In this document: positions 9,039-18,743 of the stretch, in pieces
How the letters are laid out: each line of letters begins with the position of its first letter
How positions within the stretch are numbered: the first letter of the stretch is position 1
Origin: Streptomyces sp. NBC_00377
Lineage (GTDB): Bacteria > Actinomycetota > Actinomycetes > Streptomycetales > Streptomycetaceae
DNA length: 64,000 nt
Direction of reading: 5' to 3'
Assembly: GCF_036075115.1 (NCBI RefSeq)
Contig: NZ_CP107958.1
Location: 2,480,001 to 2,544,000 of the forward strand
Position numbers and translations under genes: made by a program
Notes under the pieces: generated by a model
The model's database searches: none
Seen by the model: only the letters and a program-made list of their open reading frames with translations
Told to the model about the DNA's origin: nothing

Positions 9039-9304
9039 GTGCGGACGGACGTCACCTTCTTCAGCAACGGTCTCGCGCTGGCCGGTCACCTGCACGCTCC
9101 CGACGCCGGTGCCGGTCATCCGCTGCCCACGATCGTGGTCGTCCACCCGTGGGGTGGGACGAAGGAGCGGAGCGCCGGACTGTACCCCCGGCCCACTGCG
9201 ACCTGTACGACGAACCCGCGTACGTCTCCCCTGCACTCGCCGAGCTCGCCTCGTTCTTCGCTGAGCAGCCCAACCCTCTCCCGACCCTGGGCCGCGCGGC
9301 ATGA
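9039..9304 (+). pseudogene. internally deleted alpha/beta hydrolase
   Basis: A strong ribosome site (AAGGAGG, about 9020-9026) precedes GTG 9039, which opens MRTDVTFFSNGLALAGHLHA and then HPWGGTKE, the beginning of a hydrolase like those at 746 and 27925. Near 9190 the reading jumps frame to CDLYDEPAYVSPALAELASF, which is the C-terminal end of the same family (compare MYDIPEYVDQAITKMVKFF at 1657). About 600-700 bases of the middle, including the nucleophile elbow, are missing. Confidence 0.75.
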
Positions 9305-9342
9305 GATCCCCCCACCCGCGAACGCATCAGGAGCACCACCTC

Positions 9343-9675
9343 ATGTCCGAACGGAAGAAATTCGCGCCGCCTGCGATTCAGGAGTTCGCCCCCAAGCTCG
9401 CCGAGGTGACGGACACCGTCCTGTTCGGTGACATCTGGGAGCGGCCGGGCCTTTCCCCACGCGACCGCAGCCTCGTCACCGTCACCGCTCTGGCCTCCCT
9501 GTACCGGGCCGATCAGCTCGGCTTCCACCTGGGCAAAGCCCTGGAGAACGGCGTCACCCGGGACGAGCTGATCGAGGTGATCACCCATCTCGCCTTCTAT
9601 GCCGGATGGCCCAACGCCATGACCGCGATGATGCAGCTCAAGGAGATCGTGGAGAAGTCCGACCAGTCCGGCTGA
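9343..9675 (+). CDS. carboxymuconolactone decarboxylase family protein
   Basis: A 110-residue AhpD/CMD-fold protein. LFGDIWERPGLSPRDRSLVTVTALASLYR and GVTRDELIEVITHLAFYAGWPNAM are the family signatures. The classical CxxC of AhpD is absent, so it resembles the decarboxylase branch rather than the peroxidase partner. The ATG at 9343 follows AGGAGC. It stands between the broken hydrolase and a Zn-alcohol dehydrogenase and is likely cotranscribed with them. A role in ring-fission or lactone metabolism is possible but unproven. Confidence 0.85.
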   Translation: MSERKKFAPPAIQEFAPKLAEVTDTVLFGDIWERPGLSPRDRSLVTVTALASLYRADQLGFHLGKALENGVTRDELIEVITHLAFYAGWPNAMTAMMQLKEIVEKSDQSG

Positions 9676-9827
9676 CGCCTCCGCGCCGGCCGTACGCCCA
9701 GCGACAGCACCGCACCCTCGGCCTGCCGCGCACGCGGCTCCGGCGGCGCCCGCGACGGCCCGCGCTGGAGCGGCAGCTCACGCGCCCCCTGACTGCCCCG
9801 ACACACGACCAGAGCTGGGAAGGCACC

Positions 9828-10844
9828 ATGCGAGCAACCATCATTCACGCGCCGGGTGACATCCGGGTCGAGAACGCCCCCGAACCGAAGATCACGACCT
9901 CGACGGACGCGGTCATCCGCACCGTCGCCGCCTGTGTGTGCGGTTCCGACCTGTGGAGCTACCGGGGTGTTCTGCCGGTCGCCGAGCCGCAGCCGATCGG
10001 CCACGAGTACGTCGGCATCGTCGAAGAGGTCGGCAGCGACGTCTCCAGCGTCCGACCGGGGCAGTTCGTCATCGGTTCCTTCGTCGCCTCAGACAACACC
10101 TGCCCCAACTGCCGGGCCGGCTACCAGACCTCCTGTCAGCACGCGCAGTGGCTGAACGGCGCCCAGGCCGAGTACGTCCGCGTCCCCCTCGCCGACGGCA
10201 CCCTGGTCGCCACGCCGGAGCAGCCGTCCGAGGAGCTGATCCCGAGCCTGCTGGCCCTGTCCGACGTCATGGGCACCGGCTGGTACGCCGCCAGGGCCGC
10301 CGAGGTCAGGCCCGGTTCGACGGCCGTGGTCGTCGGAGACGGCGCCGTGGGCCTGTCCGGGGTCATCGCCGCCAGGGAACTGGGCGCCGAGCGCATCATC
10401 GCCATGAGCCGACATGAGTCCCGGCAGAAGCTGGCCCTGGAGTTCGGCGCCACCGACATCGTCACCGAGCGGGGTGAGGAAGGCGTCGCCCGCGTCAAGG
10501 AACTGACGAACGGCGTCGGCGCCGACTCCGTCCTCGAATGCGTCGGCACGCAGGAGTCGATGCACCAGGGCCTGCGGTCCGCGCGGCCGGGCGGCAACGT
10601 CGGCTTCGTCGGCTTCCCGCACGGCACACGGATCGACGGCCAGGAGCTGTTCTTCTCCCACGTCGGCCTACGCGGCGGGCCCGCGCCCGTGCGCGCCTAC
10701 CTTCCCGACCTCATCGACCGCGTTCTGAACGGTCGTATCAACCCCGGCAAGGTCTTCGACCTGACCCTGCCCCTGGAGGAGGCGGCCGAGGGCTACAAGG
10801 CGATGGACGAACGCCGCGCCGTCAAGACGCTGCTGCGCCCGTGA
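9828..10844 (+). CDS. zinc-dependent alcohol dehydrogenase (copy 1)
   Basis: A 338-residue MDR enzyme. Catalytic-zinc ligands are seen in CVCGSD and GHEYVGIVEEVG. The NTCPNCRAGYQTSCQH segment resembles a structural-zinc lobe but with atypical Cys spacing. VVVGDGAVGLSGVIAARELGAERI is the NAD(P)-binding loop. The ATG at 9828 follows GGGAAGG. It is very similar throughout to the gene at 28937-29953 on the opposite strand. A hairpin at 10854-10895 follows. It oxidises or reduces an alcohol/aldehyde pair; the exact substrate is unknown. Confidence 0.9.
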   Translation: MRATIIHAPGDIRVENAPEPKITTSTDAVIRTVAACVCGSDLWSYRGVLPVAEPQPIGHEYVGIVEEVGSDVSSVRPGQFVIGSFVASDNTCPNCRAGYQTSCQHAQWLNGAQAEYVRVPLADGTLVATPEQPSEELIPSLLALSDVMGTGWYAARAAEVRPGSTAVVVGDGAVGLSGVIAARELGAERIIAMSRHESRQKLALEFGATDIVTERGEEGVARVKELTNGVGADSVLECVGTQESMHQGLRSARPGGNVGFVGFPHGTRIDGQELFFSHVGLRGGPAPVRAYLPDLIDRVLNGRINPGKVFDLTLPLEEAAEGYKAMDERRAVKTLLRP

Positions 10845-10853
10845 CCGAAAGCC

Positions 10854-10895
10854 CGGCGGTGGTGGGCCGCGTACCGGCCGCGCCCACCACCGCCG
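10854..10895 (+). terminator. hairpin after alcohol dehydrogenase
   Basis: CGGCGGTGGTGGGC (10854-10867) pairs with GCCCACCACCGCCG (10882-10895): a perfect 14-bp stem starting 9 bases after the stop. Confidence 0.6.
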
Positions 10896-10962
10896 ACGTC
10901 ACCTGGCGGCTGCGGCCGTTCACACCGCTGCCGCAGCCGCCGAACAGAACGGAGCGACAGCC

Positions 10963-11388
10963 ATGACCAGCGAGGCGATCTCCACCGTCGAGGCATACCT
11001 CAGGGCCTTCGGCACGCGGGACATACAGCGCGTCCTCTCCCACTTCGCGCCCGATGCGACCTGGACGATCCCGGGCGATCCGGCTCTGACCCCCTGGGCC
11101 GGAAGCCGCACCGGACCGGAGGCGATCCGGCGGTCCCTCACCGCGTTCTTCGCAGCCGTCGAGCCGCTCGCGTTCGAACTGGGGACCCTGGTGGAGTCCG
11201 ATGGGCGGGTCCTGGCGCCGGGGCGGTACACCTCCCGGTTCCACCCCTCCGGGCAGGTGCTCGAGAGCGAGATGATCCTGCGTTTCACCGTCACCGACGG
11301 CCTGATCACCGACTACCGCGTCTTCGAGGACTCACTCGGCATCACCCGCGCCCACACCGGTGAGCCGCACACCACGGCTCCCCGCTGA
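10963..11388 (+). CDS. NTF2-like (SnoaL-type) protein
   Basis: A 141-residue protein. VEAYLRAFGTRDIQRVLSHFAPDATWTIPGD at the start and the later FHPSGQVLESEMILRFTVTDGLITDYRVFEDS are the standard SnoaL fold pattern. Such proteins often occur beside dehydrogenases and act as isomerases or small-molecule binders. The ATG at 10963 follows GGAGCGAC. It is followed by a DUF2255 gene in the same direction. Confidence 0.8.
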   Translation: MTSEAISTVEAYLRAFGTRDIQRVLSHFAPDATWTIPGDPALTPWAGSRTGPEAIRRSLTAFFAAVEPLAFELGTLVESDGRVLAPGRYTSRFHPSGQVLESEMILRFTVTDGLITDYRVFEDSLGITRAHTGEPHTTAPR

Positions 11389-11486
11389 CGACCGGTAGCC
11401 GCGCCCGCCGCCCCTCCCGTCACGGCGTTCGCCGGTGGCGCCACGTACCCCGCCCCCCACCGGACCACGAGGATGGGAACACACCG

Positions 11487-11858
11487 ATGACGACCTGGAC
11501 AGCCGACGAACTCGACCGCATCGCCGGCGCCGATGAACTGGAGATGGCCCCGCTCCGGCGTGACGGCACCCTGCGCGAGCCGGTGCCGATCTGGGTCGTC
11601 CGCGACGGCGACGACCTCTACGTCCGCTCCTTCCGCGGCTCGGACGGCGGCTGGTGGCGCACCGCCCGCACCAGCCACGCCGGGCACGTCCGCTCCGGCG
11701 GGGTCGACAAGGACGTCACCTTCGCCGAGGTGCCCGACCCGGGGACCAACGACCGCGTCGACGCCGCGTACCGCAGCAAGTACGGCCGTTTCGGCGGCGC
11801 GTACGTCGACCCCATGGTGGCCGCACGCGCCACGACCCTGCGGCTGGTGCCCAGATGA
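11487..11858 (+). CDS. DUF2255 family protein
   Basis: A 123-residue protein recognised as DUF2255: WTADELDRIAGADELEMAPLRRDG, IWVVRDGDDLYVRSFRG and WWRTARTSHAGHVRSGGVDKDV. It resembles the split-barrel flavin reductase-like fold, but no biochemical role is established. The ATG at 11487 has GGATGGGA nearby as a weak ribosome site. Its neighbours are an NTF2-like protein and a cation antiporter. Confidence 0.8.
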   Translation: MTTWTADELDRIAGADELEMAPLRRDGTLREPVPIWVVRDGDDLYVRSFRGSDGGWWRTARTSHAGHVRSGGVDKDVTFAEVPDPGTNDRVDAAYRSKYGRFGGAYVDPMVAARATTLRLVPR

Positions 11859-11924
11859 CCAGGCAGTCCCCATCGAAGCCGCTGAGCCGCCCTCTCCGGT
11901 CGGCCCCGCACAGGAGTAAGTGTC

Positions 11925-13511
11925 ATGCTCGGTCTCGAACTGGTCGTCGCCCTGGGTGCGGCCGTGCTGGCGGGGAACGTCCTGGGACAGCGCCTGCGTG
12001 TCGCGCCGCCCGTCGTGCTGCTGGTCGTGGGCGTTCTCATCGGCCTCGTCCCGGCCGTCCGTCAGACCCAACTGCCGCCCGACGTCGTGTTGTTGCTCTT
12101 CCTTCCCGTACTGCTCTACTGGGAGAGCCTGACCACGTCGATGCGGGAGATCCGCACGAACTTGCGCGGCATCGTCCTGCTCAGCACGGTCCTGGTCATC
12201 CTCACCGCGGGGGCTGTGGCGGTCGCCGGACACGCCCTCGGACTGCCGTGGGGACCGGCGTGGGCCCTGGGCGCGGCCGTGGCGCCCACGGATGCCACGG
12301 CGGTGAGTGCCCTGGCAGGGTCGCTGCCGCGTCGTCAGATCACTGTCCTGCGCGCGGAGAGCCTCGTCAATGACGGCACCGCGTTGGTGATCTACGGACT
12401 CGCGGTCGGTATCACTGTCGGCGAGGAGCACCTCACCCTTCCCCATGTGGGCGCGCTGTTCCTGCTCGCGTACGGCGGCGGGGCCGCGGTCGGCGTGGCG
12501 GTCGCGTGGGTGAACATGAACCTGCGACGCAGGCTGGACGACCCCCTGCTCGGCAACCTGGTCATGATCCTGGCGCCGTTCACGGCGTACCTGCTGGCCG
12601 AGTTGATCCACGCTTCCGGCGTCCTCGCGGTCGTGGTGAGCGGCCTGATCATGGCCCAGGTGGCGCCCGGCCTCATCCGGGCCGAACACCGTCGCCAGGC
12701 ACTGGCCTTCTGGCCGCTGGCCACGTTCATCATCAACGGCGCGCTGTTCGTGCTGGTGGGAGTGGAATTGCAGTACGCGCTGCGCCACTTGAGCCGATCC
12801 GACCTGCGGGACGCCCTCGTCGCGATCGGGGTGGTCAGCGTGGTGCTGGTCGCGGTCCGGTTCGCGTTCCTGTTCTCCTCCGCCTACCTGATCCGCGCGA
12901 TCGACCGGCGCCCCGAGCAGCGTCTGCGGAGGATGAGCGACCGGTCACGCGTGGTCAGCGGGCTGGCGGGCTTCCGGGGCGCGGTGTCACTGGCGGTGGC
13001 GCTGTCCGTGCCGGAGACCCTCGACTCCGGTGAGCCGTTCCCCGGCCGGGCGTTCATCGTCTTCGTCACCTCCGGCGTCATCGTGGTGACTCTCTTGGTG
13101 CAGGGACTGCTGCTGCCGGGCGTGGTGCGCTGGGCCCGGCTGCCCCGGGACACCTCCGTCGACGAGGAGCAGATCCTCGCCGAGACCACGGCGACCGAGG
13201 AGGCCATCAAGGCGCTGCCGCAGCTCGCCGCCGAACAGGGGACCGCTCCGAAAGTGGTGGAGTGGCTGCGACAGGAGTGCGAGGCCAACCTGGCGACCGT
13301 ACGGGCGAGGGGCGCGGGCACCGACGACGATCCCGCCCTGCTCCACAACCGCCACTACACCGACCTCCGCCTCGCCCTCATCGCCACGAAGCGCGCGACC
13401 GTCGTCCGCCTGAGGGACGAGGCGCGGATCGACGACACCGTGCTCCGCCGGCTCCAGGCCGCCCTGGACAACGAAGAAGTCCGGCTGAGCGGACGCGAGC
13501 AGGTCGAGTAG
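11925..13511 (+). CDS. CPA1-family Na+/H+ antiporter
   Basis: A 528-residue integral membrane protein with about 12 hydrophobic segments in the first 420 residues and a soluble C-terminal tail. LPWGPAWALGAAVAPTDATAVSAL and AESLVNDGTALVIYGLAV contain the conserved acidic transport residues of NhaP/NHE-type exchangers. FRGAVSLAVALSVPETL near residue 348 is also characteristic. The ATG at 11925 follows AGGAG. It probably exports Na+ (or K+) in exchange for H+. It is the only ion transporter in this redox cluster, and its link to the regulon is unclear. Confidence 0.9.
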   Translation: MLGLELVVALGAAVLAGNVLGQRLRVAPPVVLLVVGVLIGLVPAVRQTQLPPDVVLLLFLPVLLYWESLTTSMREIRTNLRGIVLLSTVLVILTAGAVAVAGHALGLPWGPAWALGAAVAPTDATAVSALAGSLPRRQITVLRAESLVNDGTALVIYGLAVGITVGEEHLTLPHVGALFLLAYGGGAAVGVAVAWVNMNLRRRLDDPLLGNLVMILAPFTAYLLAELIHASGVLAVVVSGLIMAQVAPGLIRAEHRRQALAFWPLATFIINGALFVLVGVELQYALRHLSRSDLRDALVAIGVVSVVLVAVRFAFLFSSAYLIRAIDRRPEQRLRRMSDRSRVVSGLAGFRGAVSLAVALSVPETLDSGEPFPGRAFIVFVTSGVIVVTLLVQGLLLPGVVRWARLPRDTSVDEEQILAETTATEEAIKALPQLAAEQGTAPKVVEWLRQECEANLATVRARGAGTDDDPALLHNRHYTDLRLALIATKRATVVRLRDEARIDDTVLRRLQAALDNEEVRLSGREQVE

Positions 13512-13569
13512 ACGCGAGCGCACAGCCGGCCCCGACCACCCGAGTCCCCTGAGAAGGAACCCCGCCGCC

Positions 13570-14532
13570 ATGACCTCCGGCCTCTTCGACGTCCACGCCC
13601 ATCACCTCCCCGACTTCTACGTCCGGCAGGCGACCGCTGCCGGCCACACCCACCCCGACGGCATGGCCGCCTGGCCCGCGTGGTCCGTGCGAGACCACCT
13701 GGATCTGATGGACCGCAACGGCATCGAGACCGCGATGCTCTCCCTCTCCTCCCCCGGCGTGCACTTCGGCGACGACAAGGCGGCCCGCCTCCTCGCCCGG
13801 CGCGTCAACGAGTACACCGCCGAAGTGACGCGGGACCACCCCGGCCGCTTCGGATCCTTCGTGTCGCTTCCGCTGCCGGACGTGGACGGCGCGTTGGAGG
13901 AGATCGCCTTCGCATTCGACGAACTGGGCGCCGACGGCGTGGCGTTGCTGACGCACACCCATGGCGTGTACCTGGGCGACGAACGCCTCGCCCCGGTGTT
14001 CGCAGAGCTGGGCCGCCGCCGGGCCGTGGTGTTCCTGCATCCCACCTCGCCCGTGTGCTGGGAGCAGTCCGCCCTCGGCAGGCCGCGCCCGATGGTCGAG
14101 TACATCTTCGACACGGCCCGCACCGTCACGGACCTGGTGATGGCGGGCGTCCTGACACGCCACCCGGACCTGCGGATCATCGTCCCGCACTGCGGTGGCG
14201 CGATCCCCGTCCTGGCCGACCGCATCAACGAGTTCATGCGGATCTTCGCGCCCGGTCAGGAGGCACCTCCGAGCGACGCCGTGCAGCAACTGCGCGCGCT
14301 GTACTACGACATCGCGGGTACGGCCTTCCCACGCCAGGCGCCCGCACTGCTGAAGCTGGCAGACCCCGACCGCGTCCTCTTCGGCAGCGACTACTGCTGG
14401 ACGCCCGCGACGCTGGCCGACACGCACATCACGGCGATCGACGCGGCCGAGCCACCGGCGGAAGGCGCCACCTGGCGTTCGCTCACCACAGCCAACGCCA
14501 AGCGCCTGTTCCCCCGCGCGGCTCCGCGCTGA
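13570..14532 (+). CDS. amidohydrolase family protein (ACMSD-like)
   Basis: A 320-residue metal-dependent amidohydrolase_2 family enzyme. The N-terminal DVHAHH supplies the HxH metal pair. VVFLHPTSP (near residue 154), IVPHCGGAIP (near 204) and LFGSDYCW (near 272) hold the remaining metal and catalytic residues. Relatives decarboxylate aminocarboxymuconate semialdehyde or related beta-keto or phenolic acids. The ATG at 13570 follows GAAGGAA. It is the last gene of the rightward cluster that begins at 9039. Confidence 0.85.
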   Translation: MTSGLFDVHAHHLPDFYVRQATAAGHTHPDGMAAWPAWSVRDHLDLMDRNGIETAMLSLSSPGVHFGDDKAARLLARRVNEYTAEVTRDHPGRFGSFVSLPLPDVDGALEEIAFAFDELGADGVALLTHTHGVYLGDERLAPVFAELGRRRAVVFLHPTSPVCWEQSALGRPRPMVEYIFDTARTVTDLVMAGVLTRHPDLRIIVPHCGGAIPVLADRINEFMRIFAPGQEAPPSDAVQQLRALYYDIAGTAFPRQAPALLKLADPDRVLFGSDYCWTPATLADTHITAIDAAEPPAEGATWRSLTTANAKRLFPRAAPR

Positions 14533-14652
14533 ACCACATGGCGCCGCGGTCAGCCCGAGCACACAGGCATCGGCATCTTCACTGAGCCCTTCGGATGCCG
14601 ATCGTCGGCTCGACCGCCCGCGTGGCAGCCGTTCGATGCGTCCTGAGAACCG

Positions 14653-14820
14653 TCAGCGGGCCGGTGGCCGGTCGGCGGCGCTCATGCCGGTCGCGTTCCG
14701 GGGCGTGTAGTACTCCTCCAAGGCGGCGATCTCCTCGTCCGTCAAGGTGATGTCGAGGGCCGCGGCCGCGTCCGCGAGGTGCCGCGGTTTGGACGCCCCG
14801 ACGATCGGAGCACTGACGAC
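14653..14820 (-). pseudogene. C-terminal fragment of an aldo/keto reductase
   Basis: The minus strand reads [20 protein letters not shown] and [20 protein letters not shown], the last 55 residues of an aldo/keto reductase, ending at a stop at 14653. The first 270 residues are missing. It joins an inverted alcohol dehydrogenase fragment at about 14825, so it is a rearrangement scar rather than a gene. Confidence 0.75.
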
Positions 14821-14824
14821 CGGA

Positions 14825-14899
14825 TTCGTCGTCCGCGTCCCCGAAGGCGTCGCCCTGGACGAGGCCGCCCCGCTGCTGTGCGCGGGCATCACGACCTCG
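14825..14899 (+). pseudogene. inverted internal fragment of an alcohol dehydrogenase
   Basis: The plus strand reads [20 protein letters not shown] then GITT. This is the segment that normally follows the structural-zinc loop in YahK/cinnamyl-type alcohol dehydrogenases. It is in the opposite orientation to the N-terminal part of what looks like the same gene at 14902-15254. A local inversion has broken the gene. Confidence 0.7.
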
Positions 14900-14901
14900 A
14901 G

Positions 14902-15254
14902 GGAACCGTAGGTGAGCGTGGTGCCGTTGAGGCAGTACTGCTCCTCACCCTTGCGGCAGGAGTCGCAGGTGCGGCACGAGTTGACCATGCAGCCGACGCC
15001 GACGCGGTCGCCGACGGCGTGCTTCGTGCCTCGGAACCGGCTTGGGTGACAACTCCAGCGATCTCATGCCCGGGAGCCACCGGGTAGTGCACCGGGCCCC
15101 AGTCGCCACGCACGTGGTGGATGTCCGAGTGGCAGATGCCGGCGTACTTGATCTCGATGAGGACATCGTGCGGGCCGACGTCACGGCGCTCGACGGTGGT
15201 CCGGACGAGCGGTTCGGTCGAGGACGTGGCGGCGTAAGCGTTGACGGTGAACAC
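14902..15254 (-). pseudogene. N-terminal fragment of a YahK-type NADP alcohol dehydrogenase
   Basis: From GTG 15254 (preceded by AGGAGA) the minus strand reads [14 protein letters not shown], then [20 protein letters not shown] and the HEIAGVV zinc-ligand region. A one-base deletion near 15030 shifts the frame to [20 protein letters not shown], the structural-zinc loop. It stops at about 14902, where an inverted piece of the next segment begins. Non-functional. Confidence 0.8.
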
Positions 15255-15397
15255 GTTTCTCCTCACAGGTGGTTCCGGCGGCTGTCCCTGCGACAGCCGT
15301 CGCGGCTTGTCCGGCAGATCGGGCTACCAGGCCGCTGCGGGCCGCGTACCCCGTGGTCAGCGGGTCAGCGACCGTGTGCGGGGGAGGGTTCCATAGG

Positions 15398-15415
15398 GGG
15401 GAAGATTCCCTCCCC
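15398..15415. promoter_or_regulatory. operator site 6
   Basis: GGGGAAGATTCCCTCCCC lies about 132 bases upstream of the aldo/keto reductase at 15539 and about 150 bases upstream of the broken dehydrogenase on the other strand. A further left-type half-site GGGGAGGGTTCC begins at 15381. Confidence 0.65.
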
Positions 15416-15538
15416 CCTTGGGGGATCGGGTGCGGGGTACGAACCCCGAGGACTCGGCCGAGAGGGTCGGACCCGGCCCGGCGGGTCGGAGACAGACACC
15501 CCGAGCGGTCGACTCGTCAACGACGCGCAGGAGGATGA

Positions 15539-16525
<987 letters not shown>

Positions 16526-16831
16526 CGGACGGGGGCATGCGCGAGGCGGCCTCCTGGTGGGCAGCACATCACCCGGGACACCGCGTCCACTGGGGCTCCG
16601 CTCAGCCCTCGCCGGAGGCGGCGGACCGGATGGCGGGGCGTCGATGCCCCATGACATGACGAAGTCGGGCGCCACCTGCGCCCAGTTGGGGCTGAGCCCC
16701 GGCCCCAGTACTTCCCCGTTCAACGGAGGAGAGCACCACCGACAGACATCTGTCGGCGGGCGGGTGCTGCGTACATGTAGTCCCCGACTCGGGCCGGACG
16801 GGCCGCCTCGGCCCGGTAGCCCTCCACTGCC

Positions 16832-16870
16832 GTGACGCCTCATCAGAACGGGCGTCATCTGAGCGTCGGG
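16832..16870. repeat. 39-bp dispersed repeat, copy at 16.8 kb
   Basis: Starts GTGACGCCTCATCAGAA and ends GGGCGTCATCTGAGCGTCGG. Related copies are at 31302-31340 and 41274-41312, each 100-250 bases before methyltransferase-derived sequence. Shorter relatives are at 241-260 and 17189-17210. Confidence 0.6.
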
Positions 16871-16956
16871 ATTGCTGGCGTCGTCCGGGCCGAGGGGCGG
16901 CACGACCATCCCCGCCGATCCGGCAGCGGCCCCAGAAATGCCAGGTCGGACGGCCT

Positions 16957-17120
16957 TCACGAGCCATGGAGACGCCCCACGTCATGGGCTTCGGGAAACA
17001 GGTCGAGGACCACCGACCGCATCTGGAAAACCGAGAAAGTTGCAGGTCAGAGCCCCTTTGCAGCAGGCTCCAGAATCGCCACGCACTCCACATGCGAGGT
17101 CATCGGAAAGATGTCGGCTT
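16957..17120 (-). repeat. degenerate 3'-end copies of the TrmA-type methyltransferase gene
   Basis: The minus strand from 17118 reads ADIFPMTSHVECVAILEPAA then KGL-stop, matching the C-terminus of the intact gene at 41491 (FDLFPMTHHVECVAILEPAS). The 20 bases at 17072-17091 are identical to 41516-41535. The adjoining 16957-17040 resembles the sequence just downstream of the intact gene (41410-41480), including a second decayed DLFP reading. This fits a duplicated gene end left by integration. Confidence 0.6.
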
Positions 17121-17165
17121 GAACGGGTCTCGGAAAAGGCCAGGTCAGAGGCCATTTCTCCGCTC
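17110..17165. repeat. repeat shared with 31413-31460
   Basis: Positions 17110-17126 (GATGTCGGCTTGAACGG) are identical to 31413-31429. Similarity continues for about 35 more bases through a GGTCAGAG segment that also recurs at 17046 and, as GGTCAGGG, at 41489. These appear to be tandem decayed units of one ancestral boundary sequence. Confidence 0.55.
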
Positions 17166-17447
17166 GCTGTGCCGCCTGCGGGAGGCCAGAGCGTCAAACG
17201 AGCGTCACGGCGTGCAGCACGTCCCTTCTCTCCGGGACGGAACAGGCGGCCACGATCAGCTGCCCCGGCACGGCCCGTCGGCACGGCAGGCAAACCTGTG
17301 GGCTTTCGGGCTGACCGACCGGTGCACCCGATGAAGCCGTACCTCTGCACTCCATCGAGAACGCCAGGGCCTCGTTTCTTCCAGGCCGACGGCTGCTCGC
17401 AGAGGGACAATGGGGACAATGAACCCTTGTCGGTTCGTGAGGCCGGC

Positions 17448-18578
17448 CTACCGGTGACTCGCCGACTCCGACGGCCGGTGGATCGGGCCGCTGATCCGGG
17501 TCAGGGGTCTGCCCGTGCCGTGGTTGGCCTGGGCGATGATCTCCGCGGTGATGGAGACGGCCGTCTCCTCGGGTGTGGAGGCTCCAAGATCGAGGCCGAT
17601 GGGGGAACGCAGCCGGCCCAACTGGTTCTCCGTGACGCCCTGCTCCCGCAGGCGGCGCATGCGCTCGTCGTGGGTGCGCCGCGAGCCCATGGCCCCGACG
17701 TAGGCGACGGGCAGGTCGAGGGCCAGGCGAAGCAGCGGGATGTCGAACTTGGCGTCGTGGGTGAGGACGCATACGGCGGTACGCTCGTCCACGCCGGTGC
17801 GTTCCAGGTAGCGGTGGGGCCAGTCGACGACCACTTCGTCCGCGTGCGGAAACCGGGCGGGAGTGGCGAAGACGGGGCGGGCGTCGCAGACGGTGACGTG
17901 GTAGCCGAGGAAGCGGCCGGCCTGGCTGAGGGCTGCGGCGAAGTCGACGGCGCCGAAGACCAGCAGGCGCGGCCGGGTGGCATGGACGTGGACGAGGACG
18001 GACAGCCGTTCGGGGCATTCGTCTGCCTGCCCGCCGGTGTCGATGCGGACGGTGCGGCCCGCCCGCAGCAGGGCCCTGGCCCGGTCGGCCACAGCCCGGT
18101 CCGCCGGACCGCCGTCGACGCGCCCGTAGGCGGCATGGCCGCCGCCGAGCACGCTCAGCGTGGAGCCGAGGAGGCGCTCCGGGCCGTCCACGACCTGTGC
18201 CACGGCGACCGGTCGCCCTTGAGCGATCTCGGAGAGGGCCGTGGACACGTGCGGCTGGGCTGCGGGATCGATGCGCTGGACGAAGACGTCGAGCTCGCCG
18301 CCGCAGGTCAGACCGACGGCGAAGGCGTCGTCGTCGGAGTAGCCGAACCAGGCCCGCTGCGGAGTGCGCCGGTCACGGAGCACCTGCCGGCACAGTTCGT
18401 AGACCGCTCCCTCGACGCAGCCGCCGGAGATGCTGCCGACGGCGTTGCCGTCTTCGTCTACCGCGACCGACGTGCCGACCGGCAGAGGGGCGCTGCCGCG
18501 CACGCCGACGATGGTGGCCAGGGCGAAGGGGCGTGCCTCGCGGCACCAGCGGTGCAGTGTGTCCGCGATGTTCAGCAT
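17448..18578 (-). CDS. XdhC/CoxI family molybdenum-cofactor chaperone (PaoD-like)
   Basis: A 376-residue protein of the XdhC/CoxI family. The N-terminal domain has ALATIVGVRGSAPLPVGTSV and SGGCVEGAVYELC, with the Cys expected to handle sulfurated molybdenum cofactor. The C-terminal Rossmann-like domain starts near RLLVFGAVDFAAALSQAGR and ends with MGSRRTHDERMRRLREQGV. It lies directly downstream of the three-subunit molybdo-enzyme operon, in the paoABC-paoD order. The start is an ATG at 18578. It probably inserts or protects MCD-type cofactor for the neighbouring enzyme. Confidence 0.85.
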   Translation of the reverse strand: MLNIADTLHRWCREARPFALATIVGVRGSAPLPVGTSVAVDEDGNAVGSISGGCVEGAVYELCRQVLRDRRTPQRAWFGYSDDDAFAVGLTCGGELDVFVQRIDPAAQPHVSTALSEIAQGRPVAVAQVVDGPERLLGSTLSVLGGGHAAYGRVDGGPADRAVADRARALLRAGRTVRIDTGGQADECPERLSVLVHVHATRPRLLVFGAVDFAAALSQAGRFLGYHVTVCDARPVFATPARFPHADEVVVDWPHRYLERTGVDERTAVCVLTHDAKFDIPLLRLALDLPVAYVGAMGSRRTHDERMRRLREQGVTENQLGRLRSPIGLDLGASTPEETAVSITAEIIAQANHGTGRPLTRISGPIHRPSESASHR

Positions 18579-18743
18579 GGCAGTTCTCCACGGCAGGGCA
18601 AGGACGGGAAGGCGAGCGGGCCGCCGCCACGACGCGGGGAAACGTCACGCGGCGGCGGCCCTGGGAGGTCCGGCAGCCTCCGGGCAGGACGGGGCGGCCT
18701 GCCGGACGAGCGGTGTGCACCCCGCCGGACCGAAGTCCGCGGA

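Larger units (their letters stand above)
16526..17447. other. long non-coding region with integration-type repeats
   Basis: There is no convincing gene across about 920 bases. The stretch holds a 39-bp dispersed repeat (16832-16870), two degenerate copies of the 3' end of the methyltransferase gene found intact at 41491, a sequence shared with 31413-31460, and a GAGCGTC pair at 17189-17210. It separates the first block of redox genes from the PaoABC-like operon and looks like an old island boundary. Confidence 0.6.

Noticed and set aside
14653..14988. A single 111-residue minus-strand gene
   Set aside because: It is a chance fusion across rearrangement junctions: dehydrogenase loop, antisense of an inverted fragment, then a reductase tail.
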